This document shows positions 8,526 through 16,696 of a stretch of DNA of 45,672 nucleotides, in pieces. The number at the start of each line of letters is the position of its first letter. Within the stretch, counting starts at the first letter, position 1. A program made the position numbers and the translations under genes. The notes under the pieces were generated by a model that was not told the origin of the DNA, ran no database searches, and worked only from the letters and a program-made list of their open reading frames with translations. This DNA comes from Bacteroidales bacterium. Its GTDB lineage: Bacteria; Bacteroidota; Bacteroidia; Bacteroidales; Bacteroidaceae. Location: the NCBI GenBank assembly GCA_029218405.1, contig JAQXRG010000138.1, forward strand, positions 1 to 45,672. The letters are read 5' to 3'.

Positions 8526-10577
8526 ATGAAACACTATATTAAGAATTTAAGTATATGTCTGGCCTTGGGTGCTGTCACAGCCTCCACCACATCCTGCAAC
8601 GATGCGCTGGATATGGAGCCGATCAGCCAGATCACTCCCGAGAACTACTACCAAAGCGCCAGCCAGGTAGAGTCGTATCTGAACAACTACTACAACACCT
8701 TCCTGATGGGCCCGTACACCTATATGTACCATCAGGGCGGCTGGAACGATGGCATGATTTCATCGGACAGCAATACGGACATCCTGGTGCAAGGCCTGAA
8801 CGGCAACACCACGCTGTTCGCCAATGACCACTGGGATACGCCCAGCGCCAAGCAGCTGCAGGGCTACTATGGCAACATCCGTGCCGTGAACTTCTTGATC
8901 AATACGGTGGAGCAGAACATCGAGTCGGGCGTGCTGGATGGCAATGACGCTGCGGTGAAGAGCGCGTTGGGCGAAGCCTACTTCATGCGTGCCTTGGGAT
9001 ACTTCCGCATGCTGGGCATGTTCGGCGACCTGCCGATTGTCAAGGAAGTGTTGCTCAATACGGACGAGGCCATCATCCCCGCTTCCGAACGCAAGCCCCG
9101 CACCGAGGTGGCCGATTTCATCCTGGAGGACCTCGACAAGGCGATTGCCAACCTGAAGGACCGTTCGGCCTACAACGGACAGCGGCTCAACAAGCAGTCG
9201 GCACAGGTGTTTGCCAGCCGGGTGGCTTTGTTCGAAGCCACCTTTGAGAAGTACCACAAAGGTTCCGGACGTGTGCCGGGCGACGCCAACTGGCCGGGCG
9301 CGAAGATGAGCTACAACAGCGGCAAGTCGTTCAACATCGATGCCCATATCAGCACCTTGCTCGACAAGGCCATGGCCTACGCCAAGCCGGTGGCCGACGC
9401 TGCGGTGCTGACCGAGAACACGGGCCTGCTCTCGCCGCCCAACAAGGACACGTACTGGGGCTGGAACCCGTATTTCGAGATGTATGGACAGAACAGCCTC
9501 GCCAATAACGAGGAAGTGCTGCTCTGGAAGGAATACAGCACTTCGTTCTCCATCACCCACGACGTGCCTTTCCGTTCCATCCAGGGATGTGCGGACGGTT
9601 ACACCATGAACCTCATCAACTCGTTCCTCTGCAAGGACGGTCTGCCCATCTATGCTTCCGACCAGTATCAGGGCGATGACACCTACACCAAGGTGCGCAC
9701 CAATCGTGACGAGCGCCTGCAGCTGTTCTTGTGGACCGACCAGCTGTCCGGACAGACACAGTCGTTGGGAAATGTTTCCGACAACTTCTTCTGTGCCAAT
9801 ATCATCTCGTCCAACCAGGAAATCCGCTGCATCACCGGTTACCAGCCGCGTAAGTACTTCACTTACGACAAGACGCAGATTTCGGACGACGCGTTGCACG
9901 GTGTTACTGCCTGCCCCATCTTCCGCTCTGCCGAGGCATTGCTGAACTATATGGAGGCCAGCGCCGAGAAGAACGGAGGCCGTCCGGACAATACCGCCAT
10001 CGAGTACTGGAAGCGCCTGCGCGCCCGTGCCGGTGTGAGCACCGATATTGAGGCGACCGTAGCCGCCACCGACCTGGACAAGGAATACAACAAGGGCAAC
10101 GGCGACTTCGGTGTCTATTCGGGTACCCAACAGGTAGATAAGTGGATTTACAATGTACGTCGCGAGCGTGTCAACGAGACCTTCTCCGAGGGACTCCGCC
10201 GTCAGGACCTTACCCGTTGGAGAGCGTATGACAACATGCTGACCACCAAGTGGATTCCGCAGGGATGCAACTTCTGGACCTCTATCTATAAGGACCTGGA
10301 AGCCAGCTACTCCAGTGGCGAGACCATCAAGGCCGACGGCTCCTCCGACGCCAACGTATCGGCCCAGAGCCTGTCCATCTACCTGCGTCCGTACAGCCGC
10401 AACATGAGCACCACCAACGAACTGAAGGACGGCCTGAACTGGCACGAGGCTTACTATCTGTACCCCCTCGGTACGGTAGATTTGACTTCAGCGTCCGAGG
10501 ACCGTTCCATCGAGAAGAGTATGCTCTATCAGAACATCAACTGGTCCACCCAGGCAGGTGACCATGCGCTGAAATAA
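8526..10577 (+). CDS. SusD/RagB-family nutrient-binding lipoprotein
   Basis: 683 residues. The N-terminus is a lipoprotein signal with Cys24 (ALGAVTASTTSC) as the probable lipidated residue, which would anchor it to the outer membrane surface. It then shows the SusD pattern: an N-terminal SusD-like region (ALDMEPISQITPENYYQSASQVESYL), TPR-like helices with GEAYFMRALGYF, and a C-terminal RagB/SusD region with RRERVNETFSEGLRRQDLTRW. It acts as the lid and binding subunit on the SusC transporter encoded just upstream, in the same operon. A strong terminator follows it, so this transcript appears to carry only the SusC/SusD pair. Confidence 0.95.
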   Translation: MKHYIKNLSICLALGAVTASTTSCNDALDMEPISQITPENYYQSASQVESYLNNYYNTFLMGPYTYMYHQGGWNDGMISSDSNTDILVQGLNGNTTLFANDHWDTPSAKQLQGYYGNIRAVNFLINTVEQNIESGVLDGNDAAVKSALGEAYFMRALGYFRMLGMFGDLPIVKEVLLNTDEAIIPASERKPRTEVADFILEDLDKAIANLKDRSAYNGQRLNKQSAQVFASRVALFEATFEKYHKGSGRVPGDANWPGAKMSYNSGKSFNIDAHISTLLDKAMAYAKPVADAAVLTENTGLLSPPNKDTYWGWNPYFEMYGQNSLANNEEVLLWKEYSTSFSITHDVPFRSIQGCADGYTMNLINSFLCKDGLPIYASDQYQGDDTYTKVRTNRDERLQLFLWTDQLSGQTQSLGNVSDNFFCANIISSNQEIRCITGYQPRKYFTYDKTQISDDALHGVTACPIFRSAEALLNYMEASAEKNGGRPDNTAIEYWKRLRARAGVSTDIEATVAATDLDKEYNKGNGDFGVYSGTQQVDKWIYNVRRERVNETFSEGLRRQDLTRWRAYDNMLTTKWIPQGCNFWTSIYKDLEASYSSGETIKADGSSDANVSAQSLSIYLRPYSRNMSTTNELKDGLNWHEAYYLYPLGTVDLTSASEDRSIEKSMLYQNINWSTQAGDHALK

Positions 10578-10583
10578 TCCAAC

Positions 10584-10638
10584 GAGGGAAGGAGCGGACA
10601 GTGGGAAGACCCTTGTCCGCTCCTTTCCCTCTTTTCTT
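10584..10638 (+). terminator. Intrinsic terminator of the SusC/SusD operon
   Basis: Arms 10584-10600 and 10614-10631 form a stem of about 17 bp with one bulge (GAGGGAAGGAGCGGACA pairing with TGTCCGCTCCTTTCCCTC), followed by TTTTCTT. Confidence 0.9.
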
Positions 10639-10680
10639 CAACGCCGGTGTCAAACGGCTGACCCATCATTTCCTGTTAGC

Positions 10681-12015
10681 TTGAAAACAAAAGAATTCTG
10701 CTCCGCCCTTCATGGCCCGAAGGGGACCGCCTGCCTGGCGGCGCTCCTGTGGATGGTCTGTTTCATCACCTTCCAGACCGTGCTCTCCCACGTGGTGACC
10801 TATCACGAGGAGCACCACCTGTTTCTTTACTCCATGGAGTACCTGCGTCATACCTGGCATTGGGCGGGCGCGGCCACTGTGGCCGCCGCCTTTCTCGTCC
10901 AGTTCTTCTACTATCCGTGGTTAGGCAGCCTGCTGCTGGCCACGTGGCTCTCGGGCCTGTTCCTCATCAGCCACCGGGGCATGACCGGCCTCACGGGCCG
11001 GAAAGACCTTTTCCTTCTTTCGTTGCTTCCCCCTTTCGCCGCCCTCCTTTACCTCCGTTCGGTCAGCCACAGCCTCAGTACGCTGGTCAGCGTCACCGTC
11101 TGCCTGGCGGCAGCGGTGGAACTCCTCCTGCGGCTGCGCCGCCGCTGGCTGGGCCCGGACGGACGCTTGCCGCTGTTTTCCGCCATCCGGCCCTTGCAGG
11201 TACATCCGGCGGTTTCCTGGCTGTGTGTCCTCGCCTATACGGCCGGTGGATACGTGCTCTTCTGGACGGACTACCCTTACCACGAACGCCGTCTGTGTGT
11301 CGTGAGCCACTGCGCCGGGAAAGGGCAGTGGGAGCAGGTGTTACGCTATACATCCTCCTATTTCCAGTCCGGCCGCACCAACAACATGATGGCCTATTAC
11401 CACAACCTCGGCCTCTATCACACCGGACAGCTGCCTGCCCGTGTGCTGCAGTACAACCGCCCCTTGGGCGCCAAGGGACTTTCGCTTGCCTGGAAGGGAA
11501 GCCGTGACGACGCGGAATATGGCGCCTTGCTCTATGAGCAGCTGGGTCTGCTGAATATCGCCCACCGTTGGGAGTCGGAGGCGCTGGTGAAATACGGCGA
11601 GACCGCTCCCCACTTGCTGCGTCTCAGCCGCTACAATATCGCGCTCCGCCGTCCCCAGGTGGCCTTGCGCTTTCTGCGGAAGCTCCGGCAGAGCCTGTTC
11701 TATGCCGCCGAGGCCGACCGTCTGGCCTCACAGGTGACCGACCCGGCCTCCGTCGGGCTGCATGACGCCTTCCTGGGACAGACCGACCACCGCTTCTTCG
11801 ATGCCACCGACCTGTTTCCCAATCTGGAGCCACTCCTGCAGGCCGACCCCGACAACCGGATGGCCTACGAGTACCTGCTGTGCGCGTCGTTGCTGTCGCA
11901 CGACCTCGACACCTTCGCCCGGTGGTACGGCCAGGCTGGTCGCTTCTATTCCGAGGTGCCAGCCGTGTTCCGTCAGACCATGGAGTATTGTCAGAAAGGA
12001 GGTTCCCATGATTAG
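10681..12015 (+). CDS. Polytopic membrane protein with helical C-terminal domain (DUF6057-like)
   Basis: 444 residues from a TTG start; no ATG is available upstream in frame, and the next ATG (10753) would cut into the first membrane helix. About six hydrophobic segments occupy residues 15-200 (ALLWMVCFITF, ATVAAAFLVQFF, LLLATWLSGLFLI, LSLLPPFAALLYL and others). The remaining roughly 240 residues are soluble, alpha-helical and TPR-like (NMMAYYHNLGLYHTG, ALVKYGETAPHLLRLSRYNIAL). The pattern resembles the Bacteroidales DUF6057 family; function unknown. It overlaps the next gene by 8 bp (ATGATTAG), so the two are translationally coupled and probably work together. No TAnnTTTG promoter is evident upstream. 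Confidence 0.75.
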   Translation: MKTKEFCSALHGPKGTACLAALLWMVCFITFQTVLSHVVTYHEEHHLFLYSMEYLRHTWHWAGAATVAAAFLVQFFYYPWLGSLLLATWLSGLFLISHRGMTGLTGRKDLFLLSLLPPFAALLYLRSVSHSLSTLVSVTVCLAAAVELLLRLRRRWLGPDGRLPLFSAIRPLQVHPAVSWLCVLAYTAGGYVLFWTDYPYHERRLCVVSHCAGKGQWEQVLRYTSSYFQSGRTNNMMAYYHNLGLYHTGQLPARVLQYNRPLGAKGLSLAWKGSRDDAEYGALLYEQLGLLNIAHRWESEALVKYGETAPHLLRLSRYNIALRRPQVALRFLRKLRQSLFYAAEADRLASQVTDPASVGLHDAFLGQTDHRFFDATDLFPNLEPLLQADPDNRMAYEYLLCASLLSHDLDTFARWYGQAGRFYSEVPAVFRQTMEYCQKGGSHD

Positions 12016-13438
12016 ACGGCTCTTTCTGGCAGTGGTGGTGCTGCTCGTCCTCGGCTGTGCCCGTGTCCATCAGCCCGATGTGCTGACCGGAACACTTCCG
12101 CGCATCTGGCCCGACTACACCCATCTGGTCCTGCCCTGCAACATCGCTCCGTTGAACTTTATCGTCCGCGAGGCCGGCAGCCGCTGTCAGGTGGAAGTCG
12201 GGACCCACGGGCAGGTGTCTTTCGCCGTGACCAGTCCCGATTCCATCGTCCGGCTGCCCGAAGCTCCCTGGCAGGAACTGCTGGCTGCTGCCACGAACGA
12301 TACTGTCTTTGTACGGGTCAGCGTGGAGCGCGACGGGCTGTGGCACCAGTATTCCGATATCCGCCATTATGTCTCTCCGTTTCCCATCGACCCCGTGCTG
12401 TCCTACCGGCTGCTTTATCCCGGCTATGAGTTCTGGAACGAGATGGGCATTTACCAGCGCGACCTCACCGGTTTCGGTGAGACCTGTCTGCTGGAGAACC
12501 GCCGCACGGGCGGACAATGCATGAACTGCCACTCGTTTGCCGCCAAGTCGCCCGAGACCCTGATGCTGCACGTCCGCGGCAAGAACGGCGGGACCTTGTT
12601 GCTCAAGGACGGGAAAATCAGCAAGGTGCAGCCCAAGCCGGCGGGTCATTCACGCTCGGCCACGTATCCCTATTGGTCGGATGACGGCCGCCACATCGTC
12701 TTCTCCTCCAACGAGGTGAACCAAGGCTTCCACACCGCAGGTCCCCAGATGATTGAGGTGTACGACAAGGCGAGCGACCTGTTCGTCTATGAGGTCGAGT
12801 CCGGCACGTCCTTCACCGATTCGCTGGTATATGGCGATGACTACCTGGAGACCTTCCCCACGTTTACCCCCGACGGACGTCAGATTTACTTCTGCCGTGC
12901 CCGCCGCAGCAGTCCCGGTCTCCCCGTTGACAGTGTCCGTTACGGCCTCTACCGGGTGGATTTCGATGCTGTCCGTCACACGTTCAGTGGGTTGGAGTGT
13001 GTGATAGACGCGCCTGCCCACCAGCGTTCCATCTCCTTCCCGCGCGTTTCGCCCGACGGACGTTGGCTGGTCTATACCCAGAGTGCGTACGGCACTTTCT
13101 CCATCTGGCACCCCGAGTCCGACCTTTGGCTGCTCGACCTCCAGACAGGCCGGTGCCGGAGTCTGGACGAGGTCAACAGTCCGCACGTGGACAGCTACCA
13201 TTCCTGGTCGTCCGACGGGCATTGGCTGGTCTTTAGCAGCAAGCGCGAGGATGGGCTGTGGGCCCGTCCTTACATCTGTTTCTTTCATCCCGCCACCGGC
13301 GAGGCCGGAAAGCCTTTCCTGCTGCCCCAGCGCGATCCGGACCATTATAACCGGTGTACCTTCACCTACAACCTGCCGGAACTAGTGAAGGGGACGGTGA
13401 AGGATGAGCGCCGGCTGGAGCGGATGTTGGAACAGTGA
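12008..13438 (+). CDS. TolB/PD40 beta-propeller lipoprotein with a CxxCH haem-type motif
   Basis: 476 residues. The ATG at 12008 is chosen because it opens a lipoprotein signal (MIRRLFLAVVVLLVLGC, Cys17) and overlaps the stop of the preceding gene; a longer in-frame extension upstream is antisense-like noise. Residues about 25-160 form a beta-rich domain; C171-M-N-C174-H175 is a single c-type haem attachment motif; from about residue 210 the chain has PD40 propeller repeats (YWSDDGRHIVFSS, TFTPDGRQIYF, RVSPDGRWLVYT, WSSDGHWLVFSS). Haem binding is inferred from the motif only. The natural partner is the membrane protein encoded immediately upstream. Confidence 0.8.
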   Translation: MIRRLFLAVVVLLVLGCARVHQPDVLTGTLPRIWPDYTHLVLPCNIAPLNFIVREAGSRCQVEVGTHGQVSFAVTSPDSIVRLPEAPWQELLAAATNDTVFVRVSVERDGLWHQYSDIRHYVSPFPIDPVLSYRLLYPGYEFWNEMGIYQRDLTGFGETCLLENRRTGGQCMNCHSFAAKSPETLMLHVRGKNGGTLLLKDGKISKVQPKPAGHSRSATYPYWSDDGRHIVFSSNEVNQGFHTAGPQMIEVYDKASDLFVYEVESGTSFTDSLVYGDDYLETFPTFTPDGRQIYFCRARRSSPGLPVDSVRYGLYRVDFDAVRHTFSGLECVIDAPAHQRSISFPRVSPDGRWLVYTQSAYGTFSIWHPESDLWLLDLQTGRCRSLDEVNSPHVDSYHSWSSDGHWLVFSSKREDGLWARPYICFFHPATGEAGKPFLLPQRDPDHYNRCTFTYNLPELVKGTVKDERRLERMLEQ

Positions 13439-13550
13439 CAGCCGCATGGACGGGAGCCGTCGGCCTCCCGTAACGACATACCATGATTTGAATCGCTTTG
13501 ATATCATGGCGCTCCTGTCGGGTTGTGAAACCGGGCAGGAGAAAAGCAAG

Positions 13551-13576
13551 GAGGCTCCGCTCATCGGCGGAGCCTC
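13551..13576 (+). terminator. Hairpin downstream of the lipoprotein gene
   Basis: Perfect 10-bp stem GAGGCTCCGC / GCGGAGCCTC with a 6-nt loop, 112 bp after the stop codon. No T-run follows, so it may be a weak terminator or an mRNA-end stabiliser. The surrounding 13439-13824 gap holds only this and a -7 element. Confidence 0.55.
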
Positions 13577-13700
13577 TGTGCTGTAGAGAATCAGGTAATG
13601 CGATTACAGTAACCTCCGTAATTTCTTTTGAAGATGATAGACCACGATACCACAATATGGAATATACTGTAACTTACCGTCTTTAGGATGCATCGAGCTA

Positions 13701-13708
13701 TACTTTTG
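13701..13708 (+). promoter_or_regulatory. -7 element upstream of the AraC-type gene
   Basis: TACTTTTG fits TAnnTTTG. It would give a 5' leader of roughly 110-130 nt before the regulator's start codon. Confidence 0.5.
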
Positions 13709-13824
13709 TATGTATCTGGAAATAATAGTCTTATCCCAAGGCTTTCTATTCTTCAGAGCCAGTAGATCATTCTTTACAGTATCTCAGCTTTCTTTCCGGT
13801 TCTTTTTGAGTAATGGAGTATTGA

Positions 13825-14379
13825 TTGGTAGTCAACTCCTGGTGTATGCTCTTTTCACTGGGCATCTTGTTCCTGTTGGCTGTCCTGATAGTAGTCATCG
13901 GCCTGAACCTGCGGCGGACCAAGCAGCGCAACCGCATCATCGCGAAACAGATTGACGAGCTGCTGTCGCAGCGGGAGGAGTTGCGGCGCAGTACGGCCAA
14001 CGGTGCCCATACGGACGAGTCGCACCCGGAAATGACGGAAGAGTATGCTGCTTTCCTGTCCATGGAGCAGATGGTGATGGACCGGAAGCTTTTCTTGCAG
14101 CCCGACTACGGACGCGATGACCTGGTGGCCAATTCCTCGTTCAGCAGGAATGAGCTGGCCGGCGTCTTGAAGAAATATGCCGATGCCCGCAACGTAAGTG
14201 AGTACCTGGGGAAGCTCCGGGTGGAGTATGCTGTACGCCTCATGAAGGAGCATCCTCATTACAGCATCGATGCTGTGCTCGAAGAGGCTGGCTTCAAGAG
14301 CCGGACGACTTTCTACCGCACTTTCTACAAGGTGTTCGGCATGCCCCCTACTCAATACCTGAAATCGCTGCAGGAGTGA
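13825..14379 (+). CDS. Short membrane-anchored AraC-type regulator
   Basis: Up to 184 residues from a TTG immediately after an in-frame stop; the ATG at 13846 (177 residues) is an equally good start. One membrane helix (LFSLGILFLLAVLIVVIGLNL), a short charged coiled coil (RRTKQRNRIIAKQIDELLSQREELRR) and a C-terminal AraC-type helix-turn-helix (LVANSSFSRNELAGVLKKY ... FKSRTTFYRTFYKVFGMPPTQYLKSL). Related Bacteroidales regulators carry several hundred residues of TPR repeats before the membrane helix; here they are absent, so this is either a natural minimal form or the 3' remnant of a larger gene. Its position near the SusCD locus suggests local regulation, but this is inference. Confidence 0.7.
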   Translation: MVVNSWCMLFSLGILFLLAVLIVVIGLNLRRTKQRNRIIAKQIDELLSQREELRRSTANGAHTDESHPEMTEEYAAFLSMEQMVMDRKLFLQPDYGRDDLVANSSFSRNELAGVLKKYADARNVSEYLGKLRVEYAVRLMKEHPHYSIDAVLEEAGFKSRTTFYRTFYKVFGMPPTQYLKSLQE

Positions 14380-14410
14380 GTGGGGGCGGAGAGGGGTTGC
14401 CGCTCGCACC

Positions 14411-14641
14411 CTGACGACCGGGTTCGTGACCTCCTGACGACTGCGATTGTGACCCTCTAACGAACGCAGTCATGACCACCTCACGAACTCGTTCGTCAGA
14501 CCGTCACGACTGCGTTCGTGACAGTGTAAGGATGCCTGTTGTTACCCTGCCAGAATGCCTGTCGTTAGGGGACTACAACAGGCATTCTGGTACTCTGACC
14601 ATGGGCATTCTTGTCCCCCAAGGACAGGCATTCTAATTCAC
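14411..14641. repeat. Array of ten degenerate 23-nt repeat units
   Basis: Successive units start at 14411, 14434, 14458, 14481, 14504, 14527, 14550, 14573, 14596 and 14619, a spacing of 23 bp (24 once). Units 1-5 share a core like ACGACTGCGTTCGTGAC, with unit 3 inverted and unit 4 containing the palindrome ACGAACTCGTTCGT. Units 6-10 share a core like AGAATGCCTGTCGTTAG, with units 8-10 inverted. There is no spacer variation as in CRISPR and no open frame (23 is not a multiple of 3). It occupies most of the 452-bp gap between the AraC-type gene and the thioesterase gene. Function unknown. Confidence 0.75.
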
Positions 14642-14715
14642 TGCGTTTTTTCAGCCTGCAAGAGCCGCTGACAGGAGAAGCAGCTACGCTCCTACCCGTA
14701 TTTTTGTGAATGTTG

Positions 14716-14785
14716 CTGTCACCTACACTTTTTTCTTTTATTCCATTGATATATAGTAAGATAGTTAGGTGACAGAGGTGACAGT
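14716..14785. repeat. Inverted repeat CTGTCACCTA / TAGGTGACAG
   Basis: Perfect 10-bp arms at 14716-14725 and 14766-14775, 40 bp apart, with a second direct copy AGGTGACAG right after the right arm. It lies in AT-rich DNA downstream of the convergent thioesterase gene. Could be a protein-binding site; nothing else is visible here. Confidence 0.5.
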
Positions 14786-14831
14786 AAAATCACTAAATAT
14801 ACATTATTTAACTAAAATTTGTCGCCAAAAA

Positions 14832-15302
14832 TCACTCTTCTGTACGGCATTCCTTGAAATGCATATCCCGCTCGGCCTTCTCTCTGGGGAAGACATAATA
14901 CGTGCAGGTAGCCTCCGTGCAGACCGTTCCGGTGGAGTCGGAGAGGGTAGCGTCGATGGTGACGATGTTGCGCTTCTGTCCGGTGATGTGCGCGCGGAGC
15001 GTGAGCTGCGGGTCCGAGGTGGACACCGGCTTTTTGTATTTCGTCTCCATGCGCGAGGTCACCCCGGCCGTCTGGAGTTTGCGGGTGACCACCCAGCCGC
15101 AGATTTCATCCAACAGCAAGGCCTGTATGCCGCCATGCAGCGTGTTCACCCATCCCTGATAGTCGGGAGTGGGCTGCCAGTGACTGACGATGTCATCTCC
15201 GTCTTCGAAGAAGTGGAGGTGGAATCCGAACGGATGGTGGGGCGAACAACCGATGCAGTTGTAGCCCGGTGTTCCTGTCCAAGGGTTGATAATCTTTTTC
15301 AT
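14832..15302 (-). CDS. PaaI/hotdog-fold thioesterase
   Basis: 156 residues. Single hotdog domain with the PaaI-type active-site stretch WVNTLHGGIQALLLDE (about residues 51-66; the HGG loop and the following acidic residue are the conserved catalytic region). Such enzymes hydrolyse acyl-CoA thioesters in the cytoplasm; the acyl chain cannot be predicted. The N-terminus has CIGCSPHHPFG, seen in a subset of this family. The ATG overlaps the stop of the upstream lipoprotein hydrolase by 4 bp (ATGA), so both are translated from one message. Confidence 0.88.
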   Translation of the reverse strand: MKKIINPWTGTPGYNCIGCSPHHPFGFHLHFFEDGDDIVSHWQPTPDYQGWVNTLHGGIQALLLDEICGWVVTRKLQTAGVTSRMETKYKKPVSTSDPQLTLRAHITGQKRNIVTIDATLSDSTGTVCTEATCTYYVFPREKAERDMHFKECRTEE

Positions 15303-16216
15303 AATGAGTGTGTTTTCAGAAATTCCAGAACAATCGGAAGGACGGTGCCGTCATAGTCGGCCTGGCCGCCCAACAGGCTGCCCAGACTGCCCAGGTTCGC
15401 CTCGTTGAAGCCATGGTTGGCTCCTTGCACGGGATAAAGCCGGGCGTCAGGATAGAGGTCGGCGGCCTTTTCGGAATAGCTCATCGGGACGATGATGTCC
15501 TGGGTGCCGTGCAGGATGCACACCGGTTGGGCGAACCGGCCGATGTGTGACCATACATCAAAGTCCTTGAGGGTGCTGAGGTAGTCCTGGCCCATCGGCA
15601 GCAGGCCGGAGAGTCCGCCCCATCCGCCGGTCTGTCCGCCTGTCAGCGAGCTGAAGGTCCGTACCAGGTCCGGGATGTTGAAGGCAGGATAGAGCAGCAC
15701 CATGCCGGCAAAGGCTTCGGGTGTCTCGTCGGCGAGCAGGGCCGAGACGAGGCCGCCCTGGCTGCTGCCCATCAGGAAGACCCTCGTGCTGTCCACGTAA
15801 GCTTCCGCCTTGACCGTCTTCACCACGGCCCGCAAGTCCTCCACCTCGGTGAACACGGTCATCTGGTCGGAGCTTCCGTCGCTCTGGCTGCTGGGGCTGC
15901 CGCCGCAGAAGTCGAAGCAATAGGCGGCAAAGCCGTGTTCCGCTATCTTCCTCGCGTAGTCCGCCATGGCGGCGTGGGTCAGCGAGCTGCTGTGCGAAAG
16001 GATGACGGCAGGCATCCGTTTCGGGGAGACGGTGCGGTACATGACACCGTAGATACGGTAGGTGTCACGGCGGCTCCACAGCTCCAGGCTGTCCACAGCG
16101 CAGGTTTCGGTGGTGGACTCCGCCTCGTCGCCGATGTTTTCCGACGAGCAGGCGGCGAGTCCTGCCGCAATGAGGGTCATGACTGTGCATAATAGTGTTT
16201 GAATCATTCGTTTCAT
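15299..16216 (-). CDS. Alpha/beta-hydrolase lipoprotein
   Basis: 305 residues. Lipoprotein signal with the Cys in LAACSS (about residue 23) as lipid site, so the protein is likely held in the cell envelope. Alpha/beta-hydrolase fold: nucleophile elbow GSSQGG (Ser about 151), acid in HGTQD, and catalytic His in NHGF. The closest broad match is the dienelactone-hydrolase / prolyl-oligopeptidase-like esterase group; substrate unknown. It is the first gene of a two-gene minus-strand operon with the thioesterase. Confidence 0.88.
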   Translation of the reverse strand: MKRMIQTLLCTVMTLIAAGLAACSSENIGDEAESTTETCAVDSLELWSRRDTYRIYGVMYRTVSPKRMPAVILSHSSSLTHAAMADYARKIAEHGFAAYCFDFCGGSPSSQSDGSSDQMTVFTEVEDLRAVVKTVKAEAYVDSTRVFLMGSSQGGLVSALLADETPEAFAGMVLLYPAFNIPDLVRTFSSLTGGQTGGWGGLSGLLPMGQDYLSTLKDFDVWSHIGRFAQPVCILHGTQDIIVPMSYSEKAADLYPDARLYPVQGANHGFNEANLGSLGSLLGGQADYDGTVLPIVLEFLKTHSL

Positions 16217-16243
16217 GTCGATGATGTTTTAGTAAGCCGCTGG

Positions 16244-16251
16244 CAAAAGTA
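16244..16251 (-). promoter_or_regulatory. -7 element of the hydrolase/thioesterase operon
   Basis: TACTTTTG on the minus strand, 28 bp before the ATG at 16216, with a TTG about 22 bp further upstream. Confidence 0.65.
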
Positions 16252-16283
16252 ATGAAAAAAATCAAAATATCACCAACTGTCCA

Positions 16284-16415
16284 TCAGTCAAGCAATATCG
16301 CTTTACATGTGGCAATTTCTTCTTGCCCGGAAAGTTGATGTTCCATTACTACTGGCAACTGGTCGCAATTTGCGACCGGTTTGCTTACCTTCATCTTTTC
16401 ATTGTCTTTCGCCAT
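16284..16415 (-). CDS. Possible small ORF (43 residues) or gene remnant
   Basis: A short minus-strand frame from ATG at 16415 encoding a 43-residue polar peptide that includes KPVANCDQLPVV. The palindrome at 16358-16380 lies inside it and encodes VANCD. I do not recognise a family. It may be the start of a decayed gene rather than an expressed peptide. It has no good TAnnTTTG promoter. Confidence 0.25.
   Translation of the reverse strand: MAKDNEKMKVSKPVANCDQLPVVMEHQLSGQEEIATCKAILLD
16358..16380. repeat. Palindrome with GGTCGCAA-t-TTGCGACC core
   Basis: 8-bp perfect arms around one central base, extended to 11-bp arms with one wobble. Shares GTCGCAA/TTGCGAC with the next palindrome. Confidence 0.6.
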
Positions 16416-16427
16416 AGCTTATAAATC

Positions 16428-16452
16428 TTGAAGTCGCAAATTGCGACTTCAA
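16428..16452. repeat. Perfect 25-bp palindrome with GTCGCAA core
   Basis: Arms of 12 bp (TTGAAGTCGCAA / TTGCGACTTCAA) around a single A. Together with the copy 50 bp to the left it could be an operator pair or a structured RNA. The rest of 16217-16690 is AT-rich, with another hairpin (CTGGGCA / TGCCCAG, 16529-16551) and no convincing gene. Confidence 0.65.
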
Positions 16453-16696
16453 ATTACATATTCAGTATTATACTATCACCAATTCTTTTAGATATACCCT
16501 TAATTCCGCACATAATTAATATAAGTTCCTGGGCAGCAAAATGTTGCCCAGAAATTTGTCATGTTAGACTTTTCACTTATCTTAGTGTTGCGAATCCAAA
16601 GGCAATAAAAAGCGTAGCAGACATGGCAAAGATAGCAATAAAATCTGAAAAACTCACTCCTTTAGCCTGCTCAACGCTTTTGCCAGAAATCGCATC

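Noticed and set aside
14411..14641. CRISPR array
   Set aside because: Units are back to back at 23 bp with no unique spacers, differ strongly from each other, and switch orientation; no cas gene is nearby.
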